Source: an uncultured Sutterella sp. (GTDB taxonomy: Bacteria > Pseudomonadota > Gammaproteobacteria > Burkholderiales > Burkholderiaceae_F). From it: DNA of 5,962 nucleotides. This document shows, piece by piece, positions 1 through 5,908 of the stretch. The stretch spans positions 1-5,962 of the forward strand of contig USHK01000081.1 in assembly GCA_900554375.1 (NCBI GenBank), read 5' to 3'. Under the pieces are notes generated by a model, which saw only the letters and a program-made list of their open reading frames with translations, was not told where the DNA came from and searched no databases. Positions within the stretch are counted from its first letter, which is position 1. Each line of letters begins with the position of its first letter. Made by a program: the position numbers and the translations under genes.

Positions 1-24
1 CTCGGAGATGTGTATAAGAGACAG
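1..24. other. Nextera/Tn5 adapter remnant (synthetic)
   Basis: Positions 6-24 read AGATGTGTATAAGAGACAG, the 19-bp Tn5 mosaic end used in Nextera tagmentation. Positions 1-5 (CTCGG) are the last bases of the read-2 side adapter that precedes it. This is library sequence, not genome. The open frame that starts at the ATG in the adapter (8-10) therefore begins with artificial residues MCIRDR before entering real serC. Genomic sequence starts at 25. Confidence 0.98.
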
Positions 25-526
25 GAAGAACTTCGGGCCGGCCGGTCTGACTGTTGTGATTGCCCGCAAAGATTTGCTAGGCCGGGCAGAATCCACCACA
101 CCGACCATGCTGGATTATCAGACCTACGCAAATTTCGAGTCGATGTACAACACGCCGCCGACATTTGCGATCTACATTTCACACTTGGTCTGCAAATGGC
201 TGCTCGCAGAAGGCGGCGTCAAAGAAATGGAAAGACGCTCCATTCTGAAGAGCCGGAAGATTTATGATGCGATCGATAACTCCGACGGTTTCTACTACAA
301 CCGCATTGAAAAACAGTCCCGCTCCCGCATGAATGTGGTCTTCAACTTGAAGAACGAGGAGCTCAATCAGCTCTTCATTGAAGAAGCCCTTCAGAAGGGG
401 CTGGCCAATATCAAGGGACACAGAATCGTCGGCGGTATGCGTGCCTCGCTTTACAACGCGGTGAGCGTTGAAGCGGCCGAAGCGCTTGCAGACTATATGA
501 AGGCCTTTGCCGAACGTCACAGTTAA
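25..526 (+). CDS. serC: Phosphoserine aminotransferase, C-terminal part (5' end missing at contig edge)
   Basis: SerC is a cytosolic PLP enzyme that transaminates 3-phosphohydroxypyruvate with glutamate to phosphoserine in serine synthesis; in many proteobacteria it also acts in PLP synthesis on the 4-phosphoerythronate branch. The genomic part begins with the third base of a codon, then KNFGPAGLT. In E. coli SerC the matching QKNIGPAGLT carries the Schiff-base lysine K198, so the lysine at 26-28 is probably the PLP lysine and about 197 N-terminal residues are missing. Further family motifs are SMYNTPPTFA, RSRMNVVF and GHRIVGGMRASLYNA near the C-terminus. From that lysine to the TAA (524-526) there are 166 residues, against 165 in E. 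coli, so the 3' end is intact. The upstream start is cut by the contig edge, not by mutation. pheA begins 9 bases after the stop, consistent with the conserved serC-pheA order. Confidence 0.96.
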
Positions 527-535
527 GAGTGAACC

Positions 536-1657
536 ATGTCTGTCAACGAAGAACTGCTTCCGCTTCGTAATAAGATCGACGGGCTCGATTCCGAGCTCGT
601 CCGCCTGCTCAATGAGCGGGCAGAGGTCGCAAAAGCGATTGGAGAGATCAAGGCAAAAGCCGGTCTTCCGGTCTACCGCCCTGAACGCGAAGCCGAGGTC
701 TTAAACAAGATCTGTGATAAAAACACCGGGCCGCTGCCCAATGAATCTCTGGTAGCAATCTGGCGGGAGGTGATGTGTGCCTGCCGCGGACTGGAATCTG
801 AACTGAAGGTTGCCTACTTAGGCCCAAGAGGAACATTCAGTGAACAGGCCATGATTCGTCAGTTTGGTTCAGGCGTGGTCGGAATGCCAAGCGGGAGCAT
901 TGAAGAAGTCTTTAGAAAGGTTGAGTCAGGCGATGCTGCATACGGTATCGTTCCCATTGAGAACTCTACCGAAGGGGCTGTTAACCGCACGATGGACTGT
1001 TTGCTCAAAACATCCTTGTTTATCGTTGGGGAATGCTCCATTCCGATTCAGCACAATCTGATGACTCGCTCCGGGAACATGGAAGGCATCACGCGTGTTT
1101 ACTCTCATCCTCAGTCTTTGGGGCAGTGCGTTCAGTGGCTGAACCGCAATGTTCCTTCTTTGGAAAGAATGACGGCGGAAAGCAACGGAGAAGCAGCGCG
1201 TTTGGCATCCGAGAACCCGACTTTTGCAGCCATTGCCGGCGAAGTGGCGGCGAAGATTTTCGGGCTGCAGATTGTGGCAGCCAATATTCAGGACTCCAAT
1301 ACAAATCGGACGCGTTTCCTGATCTTAGGCCGAGAGCCCGCCGCTCCTTCCTCCAATCCTCAGGAAGACAAGACCTCTTTGATTTTCTCCGTGCCGCATC
1401 GAGCGGGGTCTCTCTATCAGGCTTTAAAACCGTTTGACGATTTCGGTGTGTCCATGATGAGACTCGACTCACGCCCCGCAAAGCGTGGAACATGGGAATA
1501 TTTCTTTTACACCGACATCGAGGGCAATATGAGTGAGCCCAAGATCAGAGAGGCTCTGGAGATCTTTCGAGAAGGCTGCGCATCTCTGAAATGTCTGGGT
1601 TCCTATCCGACGGAGAAGAATTTCCGCCGGTCCGATACTAAAGGATCAAATTTATGA
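536..1657 (+). CDS. pheA: Bifunctional chorismate mutase / prephenate dehydratase (P-protein)
   Basis: This cytosolic enzyme converts chorismate to prephenate and then to phenylpyruvate, committing carbon to phenylalanine. The product has 373 residues, usual for P-proteins. Residues 1-90 form an AroQ-type chorismate mutase; R11, R28, K39, R51 and E52 fall at the same positions as the E. coli active-site residues, which supports the ATG at 536. Residues 92-270 form the prephenate dehydratase domain, with YLGPRGTFSEQA (94-105), PIENSTEGAV (140-149), SHPQ (190-193) and the catalytic-region TRF (259-261). Residues 280-358 form an ACT domain, where phenylalanine normally binds; its two signature motifs read GSLY (291-294) and DSRP (311-314), instead of the more usual GALV/GALY and ESRP. 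The ribosome binding site is weak (GAG at 527-529, within GAGTGA). The stop codon overlaps the hisC start as ATGA, so translation is probably coupled. Feedback inhibition by phenylalanine is expected from the family but not shown. Confidence 0.97.
   Translation: MSVNEELLPLRNKIDGLDSELVRLLNERAEVAKAIGEIKAKAGLPVYRPEREAEVLNKICDKNTGPLPNESLVAIWREVMCACRGLESELKVAYLGPRGTFSEQAMIRQFGSGVVGMPSGSIEEVFRKVESGDAAYGIVPIENSTEGAVNRTMDCLLKTSLFIVGECSIPIQHNLMTRSGNMEGITRVYSHPQSLGQCVQWLNRNVPSLERMTAESNGEAARLASENPTFAAIAGEVAAKIFGLQIVAANIQDSNTNRTRFLILGREPAAPSSNPQEDKTSLIFSVPHRAGSLYQALKPFDDFGVSMMRLDSRPAKRGTWEYFFYTDIEGNMSEPKIREALEIFREGCASLKCLGSYPTEKNFRRSDTKGSNL
1641..1645 (+). promoter_or_regulatory. Shine-Dalgarno for hisC
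   Basis: AAGGA lies 8 bases before the ATG at 1654, inside the last codons of pheA. It fixes the hisC start and suggests that hisC can be initiated by ribosomes finishing pheA at the ATGA overlap. Confidence 0.8.
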
Positions 1658-2781
1658 CCGAAACAACGATTACCACACCCTCTTGGGTCCAAGCTTTGGA
1701 TAAATACGTTGCCAGCAAGCCGATTGAGGATGTGGCTGCGGACTTAGGACTTAAACCCGAAGAAATCATCATGCTTGTTGCCAACGAGAATCCGAATGGC
1801 ATGAGTTCTAAAGTGAAGGAGGCGGTCGCGACCGCCGCTTTGAATCTCAACCGTTATCCGGACGCGGATGCCTACCATTTGCAAAAAGCCATTGCTGAAA
1901 AATACGGTGTGCCCCAGGATTGGGTGGTGATTGGCAGCGGTTCGAGCGAGTTGTTGGGGTTGGCCGCCGAGACCGTTTTGTCTCAGGGGACGACAGCGAT
2001 TTATCCTCAATATTCCTTTTCGCTTTACCCGATGGTAGCTCGCCTTTGCGGTGCCACGACGATAGAAATTCCTTCGACCGGGGATTTCAATGCCGATCTT
2101 GATGCAATGGCAGATGCGGTAGACGAGAGAACGCGCTTGATTTTTCTGACTAATCCGAATAATCCGACCGGGACCTATCTTGCTGAGAAAGACATTTTGG
2201 ATTTCTTGGACAAGATTCCGCCGACGGTGATGGTTCTGTTTGACGAGGCCTATGTCGAGTTTTTGGAACCCGCACTGCGCTGCGACTCCATGGAAATTGT
2301 TCGTTTGCACCCGAATGTGATGATTGCGCGTACTTTCTCCAAGGCGTACGGTTTGGCGGGCGCCCGCGTCGGATACGGCATTGCCCAGCCCGGTCTGCTT
2401 TCCATGCTGAACCGTGTTCGTCATCCGTTTAACGTGAATGACCTTTCTCAGATTGCCGCATTAGCGGCACTGGAAGATCAGGACTTCGTAGAGATGACTC
2501 TGGAAGTTAACCGCAAGGGCATCAAATTCCTCTCCGAAGCATTTGACGCTTTGAAGCTTCCATACATGGGACTGCACGCTAACTTTATTACGGTCAAGGT
2601 CGGACCTCATGCGGACGATATCGTTCAGTATCTCCTGAAGACAGGCATCATCGTTCGCCGCATGAAGTCCTATGACTTGCCCGAATGGATTCGTGTGTCT
2701 GTTGGAACGCCGCAGCAGAACGAGCGTTTCTTGGAAGTTTTGAAAGAGGCTTTGGCTAAGTTTGAGGAGAAATCTGCATGA
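1654..2781 (+). CDS. hisC: HisC-type histidinol-phosphate / aromatic aminotransferase
   Basis: A 375-residue fold-type I PLP aminotransferase of the histidinol-phosphate family. Visible family residues are NENPNG (45-49 region), RYPD with Y68, LTNPNNPTG with N170, LFDEAY with D197 and Y200, TFSKAYGLAGARVGY with the Schiff-base lysine K230 and phosphate-contacting R238, and IRVSVGT with R347 for the substrate carboxylate; the 230-to-238 spacing equals K214 to R222 in E. coli HisC. The glycine-rich segment after the second strand reads GSGSSEL (94-100), where many relatives have GNGSDE or GNGSND. The gene overlaps pheA by 4 bases and tyrA by 4 bases. This placement between the phenylpyruvate- and hydroxyphenylpyruvate-forming enzymes matches the 'hisHb' copy of the Pseudomonas supraoperon and suggests a role as aromatic aminotransferase. 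Whether it also serves histidine synthesis cannot be decided here, since no other his gene is present. Confidence 0.93.
   Translation: MTETTITTPSWVQALDKYVASKPIEDVAADLGLKPEEIIMLVANENPNGMSSKVKEAVATAALNLNRYPDADAYHLQKAIAEKYGVPQDWVVIGSGSSELLGLAAETVLSQGTTAIYPQYSFSLYPMVARLCGATTIEIPSTGDFNADLDAMADAVDERTRLIFLTNPNNPTGTYLAEKDILDFLDKIPPTVMVLFDEAYVEFLEPALRCDSMEIVRLHPNVMIARTFSKAYGLAGARVGYGIAQPGLLSMLNRVRHPFNVNDLSQIAALAALEDQDFVEMTLEVNRKGIKFLSEAFDALKLPYMGLHANFITVKVGPHADDIVQYLLKTGIIVRRMKSYDLPEWIRVSVGTPQQNERFLEVLKEALAKFEEKSA
2764..2769 (+). promoter_or_regulatory. Shine-Dalgarno for tyrA
   Basis: GAGGAG lies 8 bases before the ATG at 2778, inside the end of hisC. It supports the ATG at 2778 over the second in-frame ATG at 2784, which would have a longer spacing of 14 bases. 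Confidence 0.8.
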
Positions 2782-3638
2782 AAATGGCAGTGATCGGCTG
2801 CGGCCTCATCGGCGGATCGATGGCTCTCAGCTGGAAGAGGGCGGGCATTGTCGATGAAGTTATCGCTTTCGGACACAATCCGGACACCTTGCAGAAAGCT
2901 TTGAACAAAGGTGCGGCAGATGCAGTCACGACTTCGATGGAAGAGGCCGTTAAATATGCCGATATCGTTGTCAGTGCTGTTCCTGTTGAAGCAATGGAGT
3001 CGGTTTTTACCGAAATGGCTCCTTTTCTGAAACCGGACGCAGTGGTTACCGACGTCGGCTCTACCCGTCAAACCGTGATTGCGGCGGCTCGCAAAGGACT
3101 CGGCGATAAGTTTCATCAATATGCTCCGGCTCACCCGATTGCCGGCGGTGAAATGCCCGGCGTGGAGTACGCTTCAGCCGATCTTTTCGATGAGAAGGTT
3201 GTTATTTCAACGCCTGACGAAGGCATGGATCCGAAGATCATTGCATTCATCGAAGACGCATGGCGTAAAGCCGGCGCTCGCGTGCAGACGATGAGTCCCC
3301 ATCAGCACGACCTGACGTTTGCTTCGGTGAGCCACTTGCCGCACGTCTTGGCTTATGCCTTGGTGGACATGATCGCCAGAGAAGAGAACGCACAGGAAAA
3401 ACTCAAGATGGCCGGCGCCGGCTTCCGCGATTTCACGCGTATTGCTTCGAGCTCTCCTGTGATGTGGCGTGACATCTGTCTGTCTAACCGCGAAGCCCTG
3501 TCTCACGAACTTAAACGATATCGTGCCTCGTTAGATACGCTTCAGAAATATATTGATGAGTCAGACGGCAAAGCTTTAGAAAGCGTTTTTGAAAACGCGG
3601 TCAGAAACCGTCGCGGCTTAGTCTTCCCCGGAAAATAA
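2778..3638 (+). CDS. tyrA: Prephenate dehydrogenase (TyrA, possibly cyclohexadienyl type)
   Basis: TyrA oxidatively decarboxylates prephenate (or arogenate) to 4-hydroxyphenylpyruvate (or tyrosine) in the cytosol. The product has 286 residues, the size of a stand-alone TyrA without chorismate mutase or ACT domain. Residues 3-13 (MAVIGCGLIGG) form the dinucleotide-binding GxGxxG loop. The catalytic domain follows with TDVGSTR (91-97), HPIAGGE (119-125) including the expected catalytic histidine H119, HD (177-178), SHLPH (185-189) and GFRDFTRIASSSPVMWRDI (215-233), which carries substrate-binding arginines. The end of the second strand reads AFGHNPD (30-36) with no acidic residue directly after the strand, so strict NAD preference is not obvious. 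The start overlaps the hisC stop as ATGA. No regulatory domain is present, so tyrosine control, if any, would be at the active site or on transcription. aroA follows after 11 bases; in Pseudomonas the two are fused. Confidence 0.96.
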   Translation: MKMAVIGCGLIGGSMALSWKRAGIVDEVIAFGHNPDTLQKALNKGAADAVTTSMEEAVKYADIVVSAVPVEAMESVFTEMAPFLKPDAVVTDVGSTRQTVIAAARKGLGDKFHQYAPAHPIAGGEMPGVEYASADLFDEKVVISTPDEGMDPKIIAFIEDAWRKAGARVQTMSPHQHDLTFASVSHLPHVLAYALVDMIAREENAQEKLKMAGAGFRDFTRIASSSPVMWRDICLSNREALSHELKRYRASLDTLQKYIDESDGKALESVFENAVRNRRGLVFPGK

Positions 3639-3641
3639 GGA
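3637..3641 (+). promoter_or_regulatory. Shine-Dalgarno for aroA
   Basis: AAGGA shares two bases with the tyrA TAA stop and lies 8 bases before the aroA ATG at 3650. A terminating ribosome would uncover it directly, consistent with coupled translation. Confidence 0.8.
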
Positions 3642-3649
3642 TAAAAACG

Positions 3650-4945
3650 ATGGAAGAAATTTTAAAACTCGACCCGATAAAAAAAGTCGGAGGCTCAGTC
3701 GACTTACCCGGCTCTAAGAGCATCTCCAACCGTGCGCTTCTTCTTGCCGCTCTCTCGGAAGGGACGACGGCACTGCATAACTTGTTGGTGGCCGAAGACA
3801 CGGAGATGATGATCGGTGCGTTGGAGACCCTCGGTATCAAACTCGAAGTCTCCAACGACGGCACTGTTGTAAAGGTTGAAGGATGCGGCGGAAAGTTTCC
3901 TGTAAAAAAAGCAGACCTTTTCCTCGGCAACGCCGGAACGGCGATGCGTCCCCTTTCTTCATCTTTAGCTTTCAGCGGCGGTGAGTATGTTTTGGACGGT
4001 GTTGCCAGAATGCGTCAGCGCCCGATTGCTCATTTGGTTGAAGCCTTGAATTCCATCGGCGGACGTCTCTCTTACCTCGGAGAGCCCGGATTTCCGCCGA
4101 TTAAAATCCAACCCGCAACCAAAATTAATAGCGATATTGTTCATATCCGCGGAGATGTTTCCAGCCAGTTCGTTTCCGGCCTTCTGATAGCCGCTCCCCT
4201 GATCGCTCCTGAGCAGGGGCTAAGAATCCGCATCGACGGTGAACTTATCAGTTCTCCTTATGTTTCTCTGACTTGTCGTCTGATGGAGCGCTTCGGAGTT
4301 GAAGTCAAAACCTCGGAGAAGGACTTCTTAGTTCCCCGTACTCCGTACAAGGCTCCCGGGGTGTTTGAAGTGGAAGCGGATGCTTCCAGCGCATCGTATT
4401 TTCTTGCGCTCGGCGCCTTGGTTGGCCCGATGAAGATCAACGGGATCGGTTCAGACAGCGTCCAAGGCGATGCGGCTTTCGTAGAGTACCTCGTCAAGAT
4501 GGGTGCTTCCGTCACGCGCGGAGAAAATTGGATTAAGACCGGCCCGAACCGATACGGTCGGAAACTTCAGGGCCTGCAGGCCGATGTTCGACCGATTCCG
4601 GATGCAGCGATGACTTTTGCGGCAATGGCGCCGATGTGCGAAGGCCCGACGATTCTCAGAGGAATTTCCAGTTGGCGCGTTAAAGAAACGGATCGTATTG
4701 CTGCGATGCACAATGAACTCACGAAAGTCGGCTGCCGGGTAGAAAGCACAGACGATATGATCAAAATTACGCCGCCCGAAAAACTCAGAAGTGCGGTTTT
4801 CGATACATACAAAGACCATCGAATGGCGATGTGTATGTCCTTGATTGCAGCCGGCGGGGTCTCGGTAGAGATTCGCGACCCGAACTGTGTCAGAAAAACA
4901 TTCCCTGATTACTTTGAACGTCTGGCCGGCGTAGTGGAGAAATAA
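3650..4945 (+). CDS. aroA: 3-phosphoshikimate 1-carboxyvinyltransferase (EPSP synthase, class I)
   Basis: AroA transfers the enolpyruvyl group of PEP to shikimate-3-phosphate, giving EPSP, the sixth step of the shikimate pathway. The product is 431 residues (E. coli 427). Visible motifs are GSKSISNRALLLAAL (21-35) with K23, S24 and R28 for shikimate-3-phosphate and PEP; LGNAGTAMRPL (92-102) with G96 and P101 at E. coli numbering; RMRQRPI (120-126) with R124; SSQF with Q173; PDAAM with catalytic D318; WRVKETDRIAAM (342-353) with E346 and R349; YKDHRMAMC (387-395) with R391; and RKTFPDYFE (415-423) with K416. The NAGTAMRPL segment is the class I form and shows none of the known glyphosate-tolerance changes at G96 or P101, so a class I, glyphosate-sensitive type is inferred. 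All key residues are present and the protein looks complete. The TAA stop overlaps the cmk ATG by one base. Confidence 0.98.
   Translation: MEEILKLDPIKKVGGSVDLPGSKSISNRALLLAALSEGTTALHNLLVAEDTEMMIGALETLGIKLEVSNDGTVVKVEGCGGKFPVKKADLFLGNAGTAMRPLSSSLAFSGGEYVLDGVARMRQRPIAHLVEALNSIGGRLSYLGEPGFPPIKIQPATKINSDIVHIRGDVSSQFVSGLLIAAPLIAPEQGLRIRIDGELISSPYVSLTCRLMERFGVEVKTSEKDFLVPRTPYKAPGVFEVEADASSASYFLALGALVGPMKINGIGSDSVQGDAAFVEYLVKMGASVTRGENWIKTGPNRYGRKLQGLQADVRPIPDAAMTFAAMAPMCEGPTILRGISSWRVKETDRIAAMHNELTKVGCRVESTDDMIKITPPEKLRSAVFDTYKDHRMAMCMSLIAAGGVSVEIRDPNCVRKTFPDYFERLAGVVEK
4936..4939 (+). promoter_or_regulatory. Shine-Dalgarno for cmk
   Basis: GGAG lies 5 bases before the cmk ATG at 4945, inside the last codons of aroA. 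The stop/start junction reads TAATG, a form typical of termination-reinitiation. Confidence 0.75.
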
Positions 4946-5607
4946 TGAGTCAAGTTGATGTCATCGCAATTGACGGTCCCGTCGCTTCCGGAAAGGGGAG
5001 CGTTTCGGCAGGAGTTGCTAAAGCTTTGGGGTTTCATGTACTGGACAGCGGCGCACTTTATCGGCTGACTGCACTTGCCTGCCTCAACGCGGACGTTAAC
5101 CTCAATGATGCAGCTGCAGCGGAACAAACAGCACAGAACCTGAAGCCTCTGTTTAAAGACGGCAAGATTTTCTTAGAAGGCAAAGATGTGACGGACGCGA
5201 TCCGCACCGAAAAAGTCGGTTTGAGCGCCAGCAAGATTGCCGCTTACCCGGGGGTCCGAAAAGCTTTGTTCGAACTTCAGAGAAGATCCGCAGCTGCACC
5301 CGGCCTTGTGGCAGACGGCCGCGACATGGGAAGTGTGGTTTTTCCGGAAGCTCGACTGAAAATCTTTTTAACAGCATCGGCTGAGTCGCGTGCAAAAAGA
5401 CGCTATAACCAGTTGAAAGAAAAAGGAATCTCAAGTAATATTGACGACCTCGTTTCCGACTTGAAGGATCGTGACAGACGTGATATGGAGCGTTCAGTCG
5501 CACCGCTAAAGCCGGCAGAAGGGGCGCGAATCCTGGATTCGTCCGACCTCACTCTGCAGGAAACGATCGATCAGGTTCTCGCCTGGTACCGCGAGAGCAA
5601 GGCTTGA
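4945..5607 (+). CDS. cmk: (d)CMP kinase
   Basis: Cytidylate kinase phosphorylates CMP and dCMP with ATP, recycling nucleotides from RNA and lipid turnover. The product is 220 residues, normal for the bacterial family. The P-loop is GPVASGKGS (11-19) with K17. LDSGALYR (33-40) contributes to the nucleoside monophosphate site. The middle segment at 70-115 forms the CMP-binding insert seen in bacterial Cmk. GRDMGSVVFP (125-134) is the family signature with R126 and D127. The lid region carries RDRRDMERSVAPLKPA (176-191), followed by LDSSDLT. The gene overlaps aroA by one base and is followed after 94 bases by rpsA, the usual proteobacterial cmk-rpsA pair. The TGA stop falls in a small hairpin (5600-5615). 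Confidence 0.98.
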   Translation: MSQVDVIAIDGPVASGKGSVSAGVAKALGFHVLDSGALYRLTALACLNADVNLNDAAAAEQTAQNLKPLFKDGKIFLEGKDVTDAIRTEKVGLSASKIAAYPGVRKALFELQRRSAAAPGLVADGRDMGSVVFPEARLKIFLTASAESRAKRRYNQLKEKGISSNIDDLVSDLKDRDRRDMERSVAPLKPAEGARILDSSDLTLQETIDQVLAWYRESKA

Positions 5608-5619
5608 AAAAGCCTCTTT
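5600..5619 (+). terminator. Weak hairpin at cmk stop, possible partial terminator
   Basis: AGGCTT (5600-5605) pairs perfectly with AAGCCT (5610-5615) around a GAAA tetraloop that is the stable GNRA type. It is followed by CTCTTTG, a poor U-tract. The stem is only 6 bp and starts inside the cmk coding end. It could be a weak terminator that tunes read-through from the aromatic genes into rpsA, an RNA-processing or 3'-end stabilising hairpin, or chance. Confidence 0.35.
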
Positions 5620-5701
5620 GCCGTGCCCCTGACGCTCATCCGAACGTCGGGAATTTTTTAACCCGTTCTGATTATTTTTATCAGAGCAAACAGTTATTTA
5701 C
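5608..5701 (+). promoter_or_regulatory. rpsA leader: U-rich, hairpins, no Shine-Dalgarno
   Basis: This 94-base gap is the only non-coding stretch apart from junctions. It contains a short hairpin CCGA-aCG-TCGG (5640-5650), a run of six T (5654-5659) and a longer hairpin at 5665-5687: GTTCTGAT pairs with ATCAGAGC (one G-U pair) around a TATTTTT loop. The 14 bases before the rpsA ATG (AAACAGTTATTTAC) contain no purine-rich Shine-Dalgarno; the nearest GAG (5684-5686) is in the hairpin stem and too far away. E. coli rpsA is known to be translated from an SD-less, structured, AU-rich leader that S1 itself represses, and this region has the same general features. I see no convincing sigma-70 promoter, though one could be present. 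Confidence 0.55.
5665..5687 (+). promoter_or_regulatory. 8-bp stem-loop in rpsA leader
   Basis: 5665-5672 pairs with 5680-5687: seven Watson-Crick pairs and one G-U pair, with the 7-base loop TATTTTT. It ends 14 bases before the rpsA ATG. A U-rich loop is a plausible contact for protein S1, which prefers A/U-rich single strands; this role is inferred. Confidence 0.5.
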
Positions 5702-5908
5702 ATGACCAACACTACTACCAAGCCTACCGAATCCTTTGCCGATTTGTTCGCAGAAAGCCTTGCTAAACAGGAAATGAAGCAGGGTGAAGTTATCCCCGCA
5801 GAAGTCGTCCGCGTTGACTACAACTACGTCGTTGTTAACGCCGGCCTCAAGAGCGAATCCTTCATTCCTATCGAAGAATTCAAGAACGACCGCGGCGAAG
5901 TCGATGTT
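5702..5908 (+). CDS. rpsA: 30S ribosomal protein S1, N-terminal 69 codons (3' end missing at contig edge)
   Basis: S1 is the large RNA-binding protein of the 30S subunit that captures mRNA leaders for initiation. The visible residues 1-69 contain the ribosome-docking N-terminal helix (TESFADLFAESLAKQEMKQG, 9-28) and the start of the first S1/OB-fold domain (GEVIPAEVV, VVVNAGLKSESFIPIEEFKND, 28-63), which match proteobacterial RpsA closely. The family is usually about 550-570 residues, so roughly 500 are missing because the contig ends. Codon 69 ends at 5908; the open frame that continues to 5950 reads LSLIHISEPTRRS, which is translated adapter and not S1. The ATG at 5702 is chosen because its N-terminus aligns with the family despite the absence of a Shine-Dalgarno sequence. 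Expression is likely controlled by S1 itself, as in E. coli. Confidence 0.96.

Noticed and set aside
10..267. 85-codon frame overlapping serC, beginning MYKRQ
   Set aside because: Its start lies in the adapter and it is out of frame with the clear SerC homology.
25..526. serC as a truncated pseudogene
   Set aside because: The missing N-terminus coincides exactly with the contig/adapter boundary; the remaining frame and motifs are intact.
1744..2424. 226-codon open frame on the - strand opposite hisC
   Set aside because: It lies entirely antisense to a well-supported gene, shows no recognisable motif, and is explained by codon bias of the + strand gene. The same holds for the antisense frames at 1089-1493, 2670-3134 and 4451-4819.
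3411..3422. 12-bp palindrome GCCGGCGCCGGC in tyrA (and GGCCTGCAGGCC at 4571-4582 in aroA)
   Set aside because: One or two 12-bp palindromes are expected by chance in 6 kb, and both lie in conserved coding sequence.
5654..5659. T6 run as the U-tract of a strong intrinsic terminator
   Set aside because: The preceding hairpin (5640-5650) has only 4 pairs plus a possible G-U and a 3-base loop, and two A separate it from the T-run; too weak to call as a terminator.
5673..5678. TATTTT as a -10 promoter box for rpsA
   Set aside because: It matches only 4 of 6 consensus bases, has no -35-like hexamer about 17 bases upstream, and forms the loop of the leader hairpin.
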